A DNA stretch of 64,000 nucleotides from Sphingobium arseniciresistens (GCA_029167225.1 JARFNK010000004.1:124001-188000); one strand, 5' to 3'. Shown: positions 15,396-25,474, numbered from the stretch's first letter. The notes: generated by a model not told the origin, from the sequence alone. Made by a program: numbers and translations.

Positions 15396-18122
15396 TCAGA
15401 ATTTCTGGCCGAAGCGGATGCCGAAGAATTGCGGCTTGATCGTGAAGGTCCGCGACGAACCCGAACAGAAGTCGATCGAGCAGAAGGTGTTCTTCGTGAG
15501 CTGTCCGCGCTTGTCGAAGGCGTTCTGGAGGAACAGGGTCACGCTCCAATTGTCCTTCTTGATGCCGCCGGAAAAGTCGAAGCTCATGAAGCCCTTGGTG
15601 TTGCCGAGCAGTTCGTTGTTATCCACGTTAAGATCCTGCGTAGCGCCGGTCTGGTACAGTGCCGCGCCTTGAAGATAGGCGCTGTAATCGCCCAAATTCG
15701 TATCGTAGCGGATCGACGTGGTGCCCTTGAACTTGGGCTGTCGTGGCAGGCGGGTGCCATTGGCGGCAGCGACCTGCGGAGTTGGGGGGCTCGACTCCGG
15801 TACATCCTCACCCAACGTGCAACTGGACAACTGGGAGATGCTTGCGGTCGTTCGGTCCAACGCGAAGTTGCAGAAATTGCCTTTCAGCTTGCCGTCATTA
15901 TAAGCGCCGGACGTCGAGATCGTTACCTTGCCCAGCTTCAGGTCAGCATCATATTCAATGCCCTTGACCTCCGCCTTGCCCGCGTTGCCGGTCATGCCCG
16001 CACCCTGCGCACCGGACACGACGACGCCATACTGGATGTTATTCCACTTTTCATAATAGACGGCGGCATTGAAGCGGAAGATGTTGCTCCAGCTCGTCTT
16101 GACACCGAGTTCGAAATTGGTGAGCGTTTCGGACTTGAACGGCGCCACGTCGACAGGGCCAAAGTTGCGGATGCGCAGCGGCCGATTGAAGCCGCCGGGG
16201 CGGAAGCCGGTCGAATAGTTGAAATAAACCATCTTGTCGGGCTGGAACTGCCAGTCGAGCGCGACCTTGTGCGTTTCGCCATCCTCCTTGTAGCGCCCTG
16301 TCTGGTCTGCCGCCCGGAAGTTGGTGTTAAGGCATTGCAGGCGTTCGGCCGGCAGGGGGGTGGGACAGCCCATTTCTCCGGTCGGGACATAGACGGAGGT
16401 GATGGTGTTCGCGGCGGAACCGGCCACACCTGCAAACCCCTTTACCGCGTAATCCGTCCAGAAATAGCGGATGCCGCCGGTCAGCTTCAATGTGGGCGTG
16501 ATATTGTAATGGCCCTCTGCGAAGATCGCCTTGTCATGGTAAAGCTGGTTCTGCTCCGTGATATAGAAGCCGTCACCCTTCACCGCCTGTGTTCCCAGAA
16601 GCATCGTGCCGAGCGGATTGCCGTTCGGATTGATGACATCTGTGTTATCGAAAATGGGCACGCCATCGTCGTCATAGGTGATCCCGTACATCGCCGGCAC
16701 GCCGATCAACCCGCCGGCTACGTCGCCACCGCCCGTCTGCGTGTAGCCAGTGATCGTGTCCAGCCCGCGAATGGCATAATAGGTGTTCGTCTCATTCTTC
16801 TGCCGCTGGTAAAAGCCGCCGATGGTGATGTCGAAGGGCCAGTCCTTGGGCGTGCTGATGCGCAGTTCCTGGGTGAACTTGTCCCTGTGCGTATCGGCGT
16901 GATAATATTGCGTCGGGTCGATCAGCGAGCATTGCTGCGACGCGCCCGATCCGGTGCAATCGTCGAAGAATTGCAGATAGCTTTCATAGCCGGGGCCAAA
17001 GCCGTCATAAGTGACGGTGTAATAGGTATAATCGTTGAGCGTGCGGGTGCGCCGCTTGAAATAGCCCGTCGCCGAAACCACGTCCCAGTCGCCGATATGG
17101 CCGTGGATGCTGAGCGCCGCCTGATACCAGCGGTCGTCATTGCGGGTCTTGTCGTAATCATGGACTTCAAGGTCGCCGACGCGCGGGTCATAGCCGAAAT
17201 AGCCATTGGCGACCTGCTTCTGCGCGGTGATCGAGGGATTGAGTGACCAGCCGTCGACCGGCTCCCACAGCAGTTGCAGGCGGCCGCCAAATTCCTTGAT
17301 CGTGTTGTAATCGTCCTTCGCAATGTCGCTGTTGTCCAGCGCGAAGGACGTGTTCGGGTTGTTGTCGCCCAGAGTGTAGATCGCCGGACTGCCATTGTTC
17401 AGCAGGCCATTGTTGGGCGTATTGTCGATATAGCCGCCGTCGCGCCGGTAATAGCCCATGGCGCGGACCGCGAGCGTGTCCGTCAGCGGCACGTTGACAT
17501 AGGATTCCAGCTGGCCGCCGAAATCGCCCTTGCCATATTTATTGCCCTCGACGTCATAGCCGAACTCGAACTTGCCCAGCGTGGGCTTGTTGGTGATGAG
17601 GCGGATGGTGCCGGCGAGCGACCCCGCGCCATAGAGCGTGCCCTGCGGACCGGAAAGCGCTTCCACGCGCTCCATGTCATAGGCGTGGATGTCGGGGACT
17701 TCGGTACCGGTGATCGGAATGTCATCGAGATAATAGCCGACCGAGGCATAGGCGCCGCCTGCGGGCACGATGCCGCGAAAGAAGGCGGTGTTGCGGCCCG
17801 GTCCGATACCCTCGAACGAGACCGATGGCAGCAGGGCGGCGAAGTCGCTCAACCCCTTGACCTGCCGTTGCTGCAGCTTCTCGGAGCCCAGCGCCTGCAT
17901 CGAAATCGGCACCTTCTGGATGCTCTGCGCACTGCGCGTCGCGGTGACGACGATCTCGCTCAGGCCTTCCTCCTCAGCGGGGGCCGGTACGGCGGGATCG
18001 GCCGCGGCCTGCGGCGCCGCGTCGGCGGCCATGGCCATGGCCGGTGCGGCCAGCCCTGCAAGGATGGTGGTGACACCCAGCATCTTCATCAACTGCGACC
18101 GGCGATGAGACGGGATTTTCAT
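15396..18122 (-). CDS. TonB-dependent outer-membrane receptor
   Basis: 908 residues. A signal peptide with a long basic N-region (MKIPSHRRSQLMKMLGVTTI, cleavage around AMA-AD) is followed by an Ala/Pro-rich linker. The TonB box/plug starts at SEIVVTATRSAQSIQKVPIS, the plug contains GYYLDDIP and ERVEALSGPQGTLYGAG, and a 22-strand barrel ends in the aromatic C-terminus FFGIRFGQKF. It is of the sphingomonad catabolic (non-siderophore) type, importing large or poorly soluble substrates. The ligand is not known. A GGGGGAG ribosome-binding site precedes the start. The strong terminator follows at 15310-15339, and the TPR-sulfotransferase gene is divergent. Confidence 0.9.
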   Translation of the reverse strand: MKIPSHRRSQLMKMLGVTTILAGLAAPAMAMAADAAPQAAADPAVPAPAEEEGLSEIVVTATRSAQSIQKVPISMQALGSEKLQQRQVKGLSDFAALLPSVSFEGIGPGRNTAFFRGIVPAGGAYASVGYYLDDIPITGTEVPDIHAYDMERVEALSGPQGTLYGAGSLAGTIRLITNKPTLGKFEFGYDVEGNKYGKGDFGGQLESYVNVPLTDTLAVRAMGYYRRDGGYIDNTPNNGLLNNGSPAIYTLGDNNPNTSFALDNSDIAKDDYNTIKEFGGRLQLLWEPVDGWSLNPSITAQKQVANGYFGYDPRVGDLEVHDYDKTRNDDRWYQAALSIHGHIGDWDVVSATGYFKRRTRTLNDYTYYTVTYDGFGPGYESYLQFFDDCTGSGASQQCSLIDPTQYYHADTHRDKFTQELRISTPKDWPFDITIGGFYQRQKNETNTYYAIRGLDTITGYTQTGGGDVAGGLIGVPAMYGITYDDDGVPIFDNTDVINPNGNPLGTMLLGTQAVKGDGFYITEQNQLYHDKAIFAEGHYNITPTLKLTGGIRYFWTDYAVKGFAGVAGSAANTITSVYVPTGEMGCPTPLPAERLQCLNTNFRAADQTGRYKEDGETHKVALDWQFQPDKMVYFNYSTGFRPGGFNRPLRIRNFGPVDVAPFKSETLTNFELGVKTSWSNIFRFNAAVYYEKWNNIQYGVVVSGAQGAGMTGNAGKAEVKGIEYDADLKLGKVTISTSGAYNDGKLKGNFCNFALDRTTASISQLSSCTLGEDVPESSPPTPQVAAANGTRLPRQPKFKGTTSIRYDTNLGDYSAYLQGAALYQTGATQDLNVDNNELLGNTKGFMSFDFSGGIKKDNWSVTLFLQNAFDKRGQLTKNTFCSIDFCSGSSRTFTIKPQFFGIRFGQKF

Positions 18123-18497
18123 TCTATTGGACTCCCCCTGAAAAAACGAAGCCTCCCTTGTCCCACTCCCTGTTCACGGTTTTTTCCGTGTTTTTATGGT
18201 GCGATGCATCATGCCCTTTCGGACACGTTTTCACTCTGGCCTTCGCAAGAGCACATGCTCCCTCGGCGGGAAGCGCGCACGCTGCCGAGCCTGCCGCACA
18301 ACCTGCGGCATCATCGATTTATCGTAACAACCCCTTGGACTTTCGCCATTTCAGGACGCTTGTCCAAGATCAATAATGCTGTAACGAAAGCAGGAGTCAA
18401 CACCTGTTTGCATGCTGCGTTCGCATCGCCCGCCGCGATCGTTGCGCAGCCGCGAAATCGGGTTCATTGTGCGCTACGAAAAGGCAAGGGGACGCCC
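18123..18497. other. 375-bp divergent intergenic region (TonB receptor / TPR-sulfotransferase)
   Basis: It holds the two promoters and leaders. Apart from an AAGGGGA ribosome-binding site before 18498 and GGGGGAG before 18122, no convincing repeat, operator or small gene is seen. Confidence 0.4.
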
Positions 18498-20537
18498 ATG
18501 GATGCTGCCGGCATGACGACTTCCACGCTCTCGCCAGCGCAGGCGCTCGGCCGCGCCGCGGCGCTGCTGGAGAGCGACCCGGAGGCGGCGCTGGCGTTGG
18601 CGGAATCGGTGCTGAAGCAGGCACGGGGGCTGCCACCGGCTGAACTGCTGGCCTGCCAGGCGCTCAGGCGACTGGGCAGGGCGAAGGCCGCGCTGCCCCG
18701 CCTGATCGCGCTCGCCCGCAGCCAGCCGCGCGTGCCGGCCGTGCTGTGGGAACTGGCGCAGACTGCGGCCGAGGCGGGCGATGACCGGCAAGCCACAACG
18801 GCGCTGGAAGGCCTGACGCGGTTGCAGCCGGGAGTCGCCGATGGCTGGTTCCTGCTGGCGCGGACACTTCGCCGCGTGGGCCGCGAGGCCGATGCGTGGC
18901 GCGCGGACCTGTCCGGTATTCATGCGTCCTCCCGGGACCGCGACCTGCTGGAGGCAGCGGTCGCGATGAACGAGGGGCATTTGGACGAGGCGCAGGCGAA
19001 GCTGGAAGCGCGGCTGCAGCGCCATGCCCATGATCCCGCCGCGGGCCGTCTGCTGGGCGAAGTTCATTGGCGGCGCGGGGACATGGGGCAGGCGCTGGCA
19101 CAGGTGGAGCGCGTGGTCGAGGCCGCCCCCGGCTTCGATCTGGCGCGCGACTTCCTGATCCGCCTGCTGCTCCAGAACAACCGCCTGACCGAAGCGCTGG
19201 ACCATGCCGACATCTTGGTGCGCTCGCCGCTCGACAATCCGGGCTATCAGTTGATCCGCGCATCGGTGCTGGTGCGGCTGGGCGATCAGGAACGGGCCCG
19301 CGAGATCTACGAGCAATTGCTGGCAGACAAGCCCGAGCAGCCGCAGGTCTGGCAAAATCTGGGCCATGCGCTCAAGACCTTGGGACGACAGGCCGACGCC
19401 ATCCACGCCTATCGCCAGGCGGTGACATATCAGCCGACCATGGGTGAAGCCTGGTGGAGCCTTGCCAACCTGAAGACGGTGAAGCTCGACGGCGGGGACA
19501 TCGCCACGATGGAACAAGCGCTCGTCTCGCTGGAGCCCGATGCGATGAAGCGTCAAGAGGATATCTTCCACATCCATTTCTCGCTGGGCAAGGCGCTGGA
19601 GGATGCAAAGGACTATCCCGCCTCGTTCCGTCATTATGACCTGGGCAATCGGCTGCGGCGGACGATGGTGCGGCATGACGCCGATGAGTTTGCCGCAGAG
19701 GTCGTTGCCGGCACCGAAATCCTCAGTGCAACTTACATTGCCGAGCGGAGAGAGGGCGGTTGCGCGGCGCCCGACCCGATCTTCATCGTCGGCCTGCCGC
19801 GCGCGGGATCGACGCTGGTGGAGCAGATCCTCTCCAGCCACAGCCAAGTCGAAGGCACGATGGAACTGCCGGAAATGATGATGATCGCCGGACGCCTGCA
19901 ATCGCGGGTGGACGAAGGCGAGTTTCCCGATTTCCGTGCGATGGTCACGTCGCTCACCCCGGCCGACCGTACGCGTCTGGGCGAGGAATATATCGAGAGC
20001 ACACGAACGCACCGACAAAGCAGCAAGCCGCATTTCATCGACAAGATGCCCAACAACTGGCAGCATGTTGGCCTGATCCAGCTGATCCTGCCCAACGCAA
20101 GGATCATCGACGCGCGGCGTCATCCGATGGGGTGCTGCTTTTCAGGATGGAAACAGCATTTCGCTCGCGGTCAGGCCTTCAGTTACGACCTGACGGACAT
20201 CGGGCATTATTACCTCACCTATGCGCGGTATATGGCAGCCGTGGATGCGGCATTGCCTGGCCGTGTCCACCGTGTCATCTACGAGCATATGGTCGCGGAC
20301 ACGCCCGGCGAGGTCGCGCGGCTGCTCGCGCATCTCGGCCTGCCGTTCGAGGAAGAGTGCCTTGCCTTCTGGCGCAACACGCGCGCAGTGCGCACGGCCA
20401 GTTCCGAGCAGGTGCGCCAGCCGATCTTCACCGACGGCATCGATCACTGGCGCCATTTCGCGCCCTGGCTCGGCGCATTGGAGGACGCGCTGGGCCCAGT
20501 CCTGGCGGCCTATCCCGATGTGCCGCCAGAGTTCTAA
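18498..20537 (+). CDS. Tetratricopeptide-repeat protein with C-terminal sulfotransferase domain
   Basis: 679 residues. Residues about 10-390 are TPR-like helical repeats (for example VWQNLGHALKTLGRQADAIH). The C-terminal part is a PAPS-dependent sulfotransferase fold: 5-prime-phosphosulfate loop FIVGLPRAGSTLVEQILSSH, then KPHFIDKMPNNWQHVG and the 3-prime-phosphate region ARIIDARRHPMGCCFSGWK. Such fusions are frequent in sphingomonads beside TonB receptors, but the acceptor molecule is unknown. The start at 18498 has an AAGGGGA site 6 bp upstream. It is divergent from the receptor. Confidence 0.87.
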   Translation: MDAAGMTTSTLSPAQALGRAAALLESDPEAALALAESVLKQARGLPPAELLACQALRRLGRAKAALPRLIALARSQPRVPAVLWELAQTAAEAGDDRQATTALEGLTRLQPGVADGWFLLARTLRRVGREADAWRADLSGIHASSRDRDLLEAAVAMNEGHLDEAQAKLEARLQRHAHDPAAGRLLGEVHWRRGDMGQALAQVERVVEAAPGFDLARDFLIRLLLQNNRLTEALDHADILVRSPLDNPGYQLIRASVLVRLGDQERAREIYEQLLADKPEQPQVWQNLGHALKTLGRQADAIHAYRQAVTYQPTMGEAWWSLANLKTVKLDGGDIATMEQALVSLEPDAMKRQEDIFHIHFSLGKALEDAKDYPASFRHYDLGNRLRRTMVRHDADEFAAEVVAGTEILSATYIAERREGGCAAPDPIFIVGLPRAGSTLVEQILSSHSQVEGTMELPEMMMIAGRLQSRVDEGEFPDFRAMVTSLTPADRTRLGEEYIESTRTHRQSSKPHFIDKMPNNWQHVGLIQLILPNARIIDARRHPMGCCFSGWKQHFARGQAFSYDLTDIGHYYLTYARYMAAVDAALPGRVHRVIYEHMVADTPGEVARLLAHLGLPFEEECLAFWRNTRAVRTASSEQVRQPIFTDGIDHWRHFAPWLGALEDALGPVLAAYPDVPPEF

Positions 20538-20575
20538 CCCCAGCGTATTCAGCTGAGCGTTCCTTCGGGTGCCCG

Positions 20576-21568
20576 TCAGTCGGGGGCTGAGCCCGTCTCC
20601 GGGTTGAATTTGGGATTGCCGAAGTCGAGTGGCGAGGGGTTGACCTTGACCGGCGGCAGTGCGCTTTCGGCCCAAGCGCGGCAGAACATGTCGCGTAGCA
20701 TCGCTGCGCCCGCTGCCGTGCGTTCATAGACCAGCGCGCGCACATCCTTGTCCGCATAGTTTGCGAAGCCGTCGCGCTTTTCCAGTTCGTACACCGTCTC
20801 CATTTTGTCGCCTGCCGTGTCGAGAAAGGCGAGGACGGCATCGAACATGTCGCCCGTGCGGTGCCCTGGCGCGCCGATGCGCGGCGCGATGTCCCCGACG
20901 GTCAGCGCCATGCCGTCCACGAACTGGCTCTCGAAGCGACCGTGAATGGTGCGATCGGTCGTATAGCCCTTGGGATTATCGCCCCGCCAGCCGTCGGAAT
21001 TGACCGAGTCATGGAGGGGCTGGGCACCGTCGCCAATATAGTGGCCAAGCCGGATCGCCTGGAATGCGCAGTGCTGTTCGGGGATGGATGGGTCGCCACC
21101 TTCGGCCTGCGCCTTGCGGATGTAGCGCATGCACACGACCAGCCGATCATAGGCCTCGATCGCGGCATAGGGCAGGGTGCCCGTCCAGCGGACATTGGTG
21201 CGCTGCGCGGTCAGCGGGTCGCTCTCCTTGATCTTCTCATAATATTTGTAGAGCGCGAGGACGAATTCGTAGCGGGACCGAGGGATCGGTTTCACGAAGG
21301 TAAACTGTTCACGGAACCAGCCATGATTGGGGTCTTCCTCCATCTTGGAGAAATTCTCCGAATCCCCGCGCCAACTGTCCGGCAGCGAAGCGGACGCCGC
21401 GATATAGTCGGCATATTTGCGCAGGAATGTCGGGCCGTCGTCGGGAATGGCCTCTATCGCCGCGCGGTCGATTACCGCATGGGCAGTGCCGCCCCAGGCG
21501 TGGGCCGGGGCGGGATGCAGGGCCAGCGCGCCGAACATGGCGAGGGCAACGGCAGGAAGGTGACGCAT
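20576..21568 (-). CDS. S1/P1-type zinc nuclease, secreted
   Basis: 330 residues from the start at 21568, which opens a Sec signal (MRHLPAVALAMFGALALHPA, cleavage after AHA). The mature protein begins W25-GGTAHAVI, as in S1/P1 nucleases, where the N-terminal Trp ligates zinc. Further zinc ligands lie in HYIGDGAQPLHD and HGRFESQFV. An in-frame upstream start at 21724 would bury the signal peptide and is rejected. Expected role: periplasmic or secreted cleavage of single-stranded nucleic acid or 3-prime-nucleotides. A zinc-dependent phospholipase-like activity is the alternative. It is the third gene after a TonB receptor and a YdcF-like gene on the same strand. Confidence 0.82.
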   Translation of the reverse strand: MRHLPAVALAMFGALALHPAPAHAWGGTAHAVIDRAAIEAIPDDGPTFLRKYADYIAASASLPDSWRGDSENFSKMEEDPNHGWFREQFTFVKPIPRSRYEFVLALYKYYEKIKESDPLTAQRTNVRWTGTLPYAAIEAYDRLVVCMRYIRKAQAEGGDPSIPEQHCAFQAIRLGHYIGDGAQPLHDSVNSDGWRGDNPKGYTTDRTIHGRFESQFVDGMALTVGDIAPRIGAPGHRTGDMFDAVLAFLDTAGDKMETVYELEKRDGFANYADKDVRALVYERTAAGAAMLRDMFCRAWAESALPPVKVNPSPLDFGNPKFNPETGSAPD

Positions 21569-21605
21569 GGTCGTGGCTCCGGTCTGGCGGGGGCTGGTGT
21601 CAGAG

Positions 21606-22787
21606 TCAGGGGTCGAGCGGATCGCGAGGGTCCACCCGCAACGCCTTGGAAGAAGGGCGGAAGACGAGTTCGGTGAGAGACAGGCGGGCCACGATCGTTC
21701 CCGGCTGATAACCAAGCTCGTCATTATTGCGCTTTGCGAAGTTGGCGCTCTCGATGGCGGCGCTCTGTCCAGGATTGCAGACGATAAGGCTATCCCGATC
21801 GCGCGGTGCGTTCATCGCCAGCAGCAGGCGCGCGGCATTGCGCAGGTTGGTGGTGGTATGCCGGGCATAGGGCTCGATCAGGATCGCGTCTTCCGGAACG
21901 CCATATCGCTCGATCAGCGCCTTGCGCATCTCCATCGCCTCGACGAAGCGGGTCGCGCGGGGGTGCGCCCGGCCGCCGCTGACGATGATGAAGGGCGCCT
22001 CGCCCTGGGCGAAGCGGTTCGCCGCCAGACGCAGATGATATTTGCCGAAGGGGCTGAGCGCCATGTCCGCCATTTCAGGGCCGACGCCGGTGACGATCAG
22101 CGCGGTATAGCGGTAGCGGCGCCAGTCGATCGTCCGTGCCCGCTGGATGGCAGGCGCGTTGGTACCGCCGGTCAGCGGATCAAAGTCGATCGCGTCGGTG
22201 CGGTCGCTGGCGTCCAGCAGGGCCAGCGCATAGTCGATGCTGGGGTCGAGCGCTTGCGCCGACCCCTCGCGCGGCGTGCGCGACAGCCAGTCGGCGGCCT
22301 GCAACCGGCTGCTTCGCTCTTGCGGATCGATCGTCCCGGCACCGTCGATCTGGGGGTAGGGCGGTACGTCCCCCAGGCCATAGGTCCGCACGATCCTGTT
22401 GATGCCTTCGATTTCCCGCTTCGCCTGTGCCGCCATGCCGTCGTCCGGCGTGGAGAGGCCCGGCAGCGCTGGCGCCGCACTGGCCATGGCCTCGACCTCC
22501 GCCGGGGGCCAGATCAGGGCTTGCGCGATGCAGCTCTGGTCCCTCTCGCACGCGGCCCGCCGGGCTTTCCGGGCTTCGAGCAGCGTGGCGATCGATGCCT
22601 TGGCCATGATCCCTCGGACACTGGCCGGATCGTGGCCGAGCGCATCCAGCAGCGGAAACAGGCGCTGCGAGAGGCGGTCTGTCACGGCGTCGCGAACTAC
22701 CCCGGCATGTGCCGGGGCAGCCGCGAGCGCAACCGCAGCCGCTGTGACGAACAATGCCGTCACCCGTGCCACATGGCGCGTCATCAC
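21606..22787 (-). CDS. YdcF/ElyC-like DUF218 protein with signal peptide
   Basis: 393 residues. The N-terminal Sec signal (MTRHVARVTALFVTAAAVAL, cleavage after AHA) marks a periplasmic protein. The DUF218 domain is C-terminal: ALIVTGVGPE near residue 205, then PFIIVSGGRAHP, DAILIEPYARHTTTNLRNAA and SLIVCNPGQSAAIESA. DUF218 proteins are linked to envelope or nucleotide-sugar metabolism, but most have no proven reaction. The start overlaps the receptor stop by 4 bp (ATGA), so the two are translationally coupled. The N-terminal 200 residues match no family I recognise. Confidence 0.82.
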   Translation of the reverse strand: MMTRHVARVTALFVTAAAVALAAAPAHAGVVRDAVTDRLSQRLFPLLDALGHDPASVRGIMAKASIATLLEARKARRAACERDQSCIAQALIWPPAEVEAMASAAPALPGLSTPDDGMAAQAKREIEGINRIVRTYGLGDVPPYPQIDGAGTIDPQERSSRLQAADWLSRTPREGSAQALDPSIDYALALLDASDRTDAIDFDPLTGGTNAPAIQRARTIDWRRYRYTALIVTGVGPEMADMALSPFGKYHLRLAANRFAQGEAPFIIVSGGRAHPRATRFVEAMEMRKALIERYGVPEDAILIEPYARHTTTNLRNAARLLLAMNAPRDRDSLIVCNPGQSAAIESANFAKRNNDELGYQPGTIVARLSLTELVFRPSSKALRVDPRDPLDP

Positions 22788-25270
22788 CAGGACTTGCTGA
22801 TCACGAGGCGGAAGTTGCGGCCGAAGATGGGCCGACCGTAGATGGCCTCGGCGCTGCCCTGGCCGCTCAGCGAGTCCGTGCGGGTATTGCCTTCGGTCAG
22901 GCCATGGGCGTTGAAGAGATTGTCGCCCACGATCTGCATCTGCCAGCTGCCATGGCGCGCCGTCACGCCGCCGCCGACCGTGCCATAGGCGGGCAGGGCG
23001 GTGTTGTTGTAGAGATCGACGAAGCGCTTGCCCATATAGGTGTAGCGGCCATAGACCGAGATGTCCGTTTCACCCGCCTTGAAATCGAAGCTGGGGCGGA
23101 CGTTGCCATAGATTTTGGGCTGGCGGACGATCTGGTTGCCTTCGGCCTGTTCGGGGTCGGCGCCGGTCGCGCTCTGGAAGTTCTTGTATTTGGGATCGCT
23201 GACCGTCAGCGCACCGTTGAGCGTGAACCACGGAGTTACAGCGACGGACGCATCGAATTCCACGCCCTTGACCTGGGCTTCGCCGATGAAGGGGATGTTC
23301 ACGTCGTTGCGGCCGGTCGTCGGGTCAAAGGCCAGAAACGAGGCATTGAGCGGATCGAAATTCGTATAGAAGCCAGTGACATACAGGTAGGAACGACCCG
23401 AGGCGAGCTTGAGGCCGGCTTCATACTGGTCCGCGACCGTGGTGATGATCGTGGGGTTGATGCTCATCACCGTCTGGACGTTGGGGGGCGTCTCCAGGTG
23501 CGATGCGCGGCCATAGACGCCGATGTTCCCGCTGAAGTCGTAATTGGCGCCCACGGTCCAGTTGGTGACGTTGGGCTTCAGCGTCGCGTTGACGATGGCG
23601 CCGGTGAAGGCGCGGGTCGTGTCGTCCGCCAGCGTCGTAGCATCGCCCAGATTGGCCTGCTCGGTCAGTGCCGCCCAGCCCTTATAGTCATAGCGTTCGT
23701 GACGGATGCCGGCGTCGATGCGCAGGCCCGGCACGATTTCCCAGGTGTCGTTGGCATAGAGCGCGAACATCTTGGCATCAGCATCGCCCTGGCTCAGCGT
23801 CGCGGCATAGTTCAGCACGCCATTGTCGGTGACGCGGCCGAGTTCTGCGCCCGTGGCCGAGTAGGCGACGAGATCGAGCGTGCGCGGCTTGCCCGCCACC
23901 TCGATCAGGTAATTTTGATAGGTGGTGCGGCTGCTTTCGCCATAGGCGCTGGCATAAAGGCCGAGCTTGATGTCATGGCTGCCGATGCCCGTGTCGAAGC
24001 GCTTGGCGACGGAGAAATTGCCTTGCGCCGAATAATATTTGGAATGGATGTCGCGATATTGGCCCTGCATCACCAGGCCCGAAGCGGAGTAGGGATTATA
24101 GACCGTGTTGGTCCCGGCAAGGACATAGCCCAGTGATGCGACGCTGCCGAACGCAGTGGTCGCGCGGGCGCGGTAGCTGTTCGCAAAGACATTGCCGTCA
24201 GCGGGATTGGTGGTCGAGTAGAAAGCGGTGAAATCCAGCTGGCCCTGCGTGTAACCGCCCTTGGCCGACACCAGCCAGCCGTCGAAATCCGCCTCATATT
24301 GCGCGCCGATGTTGAACATCTGCATATGGCGACCATCGGACAGGTCGCTGGTGCTGCTCTGGATCACGCCGGCGCCGTCCCGATATTTCAGGTTGACGTT
24401 GCGCAGCGCCGGCGAGTTCATCGTGCCTTCGAAAAAGTCGATATACTGGTTCAGTGAAACGCTGGGGTCGCGCGGGTCTGCGGTCGGGATCGGCAGGTAG
24501 AAGACGTTGTGATCGTTGACATAGTTGAGGCTCAGCTTGATCGAGCCATTTTCGAGGTCATGCTTGATGTTCGCACGGATCTGGCCACCCTTGTCGTTGG
24601 GAAAGCCGTTGTCGCGATAGCCGTCATGCAGGCGCAGGAAGCCGCCGACGGCATAATAGGTGTCCTTGCCCAGCGGCCCGGCCTGATAGGCATCGAGCCG
24701 ATAGAGGCCGGTGTCGCCCAGCGTCAGTTGGGCCTTGCCGCGCGGCGTATCGCTGCCGGTGACGGTGATGGCGTTGATGATCGCGCCTGAATAGCTGGCG
24801 TAGACTGGCGCCGGGCCGCCGCGCACGACCTCGACATGGTCGGTCATCAGATCCTGCTTCAGGATCGCGTCACCGCGGAAGAACACGCCGTCATTTTCGT
24901 GGAACAGCGGCAGGCCGTCCTGCTGGAAGCTGACGAATCCGCCGTCATTGGGCAGGCCGCGAATGCGGTAGATATTCTGCACCTCGCCGCCGGTGATTTC
25001 CGTCTGGAAGCCGGGGAGCTGACCGATCAGGTCGGCGAAGTTCACCGGCGCGATCTTTTCCACGTCCTCGCTGGAGAGCGTGTTGATCGCATAGGATACG
25101 TCGAAGCGGCGCTGTGCGCGGGTCGATCCGGTGACGATGATGTCGCCCTGGGTGTCGCCGGCTTCCGGTGCCTGTGCGGCGGGTGTCGTATCCTGCGCGA
25201 AGGCTGGCGTGATGACGGCGGAACAGAGCGCCGTCAGCGCAGTGCCGGTGGCGAGAACAGTCTTGATCAT
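22784..25270 (-). CDS. TonB-dependent outer-membrane receptor
   Basis: 828 residues with signal peptide (MIKTVLATGTALTALCSAVI, cleavage after AFA). The TonB box is near GDIIVTGSTRAQRRFD. The plug contains FADLIGQLPGFQTE, IRGLPNDGGFVSFQQDGLPL and VEVVRGGPAPVYASYSGAI. The barrel ends in FRLVISKSW, an unusual Trp terminus in place of Phe. The ligand is unknown. Co-transcription with a YdcF-like protein and an S1/P1 nuclease suggests uptake tied to nucleic-acid or phosphate-ester breakdown, which is inference only. Confidence 0.88.
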   Translation of the reverse strand: MIKTVLATGTALTALCSAVITPAFAQDTTPAAQAPEAGDTQGDIIVTGSTRAQRRFDVSYAINTLSSEDVEKIAPVNFADLIGQLPGFQTEITGGEVQNIYRIRGLPNDGGFVSFQQDGLPLFHENDGVFFRGDAILKQDLMTDHVEVVRGGPAPVYASYSGAIINAITVTGSDTPRGKAQLTLGDTGLYRLDAYQAGPLGKDTYYAVGGFLRLHDGYRDNGFPNDKGGQIRANIKHDLENGSIKLSLNYVNDHNVFYLPIPTADPRDPSVSLNQYIDFFEGTMNSPALRNVNLKYRDGAGVIQSSTSDLSDGRHMQMFNIGAQYEADFDGWLVSAKGGYTQGQLDFTAFYSTTNPADGNVFANSYRARATTAFGSVASLGYVLAGTNTVYNPYSASGLVMQGQYRDIHSKYYSAQGNFSVAKRFDTGIGSHDIKLGLYASAYGESSRTTYQNYLIEVAGKPRTLDLVAYSATGAELGRVTDNGVLNYAATLSQGDADAKMFALYANDTWEIVPGLRIDAGIRHERYDYKGWAALTEQANLGDATTLADDTTRAFTGAIVNATLKPNVTNWTVGANYDFSGNIGVYGRASHLETPPNVQTVMSINPTIITTVADQYEAGLKLASGRSYLYVTGFYTNFDPLNASFLAFDPTTGRNDVNIPFIGEAQVKGVEFDASVAVTPWFTLNGALTVSDPKYKNFQSATGADPEQAEGNQIVRQPKIYGNVRPSFDFKAGETDISVYGRYTYMGKRFVDLYNNTALPAYGTVGGGVTARHGSWQMQIVGDNLFNAHGLTEGNTRTDSLSGQGSAEAIYGRPIFGRNFRLVISKSW

Positions 25271-25474
25271 GGGGCGTCCCTTTTATGGTGGTCGAGCGCC
25301 CCCTGGTCGATGAGTGTGACAAATTTAATTAGTGTAGCGAAAATAAATGGGCATTTCCGCAGGCATCACGGCCCGGCTTTGGCCAGAACATGGAGGCCGG
25401 CGGGACATATTTTCAAGGCCTTGGCGGGATTGCGAGGCATCATCCCGATGCCGTGCAAGTCCCGCCCGCAGCCC

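Noticed and set aside
18474-20123. 549-codon minus-strand frame antisense to the TPR-sulfotransferase
   Set aside because: No family motif, low-complexity Arg/Ala/His-rich sequence, and full overlap with a well-supported gene.
15429-20537. Very long + strand open frames, one antisense to the TonB receptor and one running into the sulfotransferase gene
   Set aside because: They are side effects of high G+C codon use. The minus-strand receptor shows clear family motifs, and only the part of the second frame from 18498 has domains and a ribosome-binding site.
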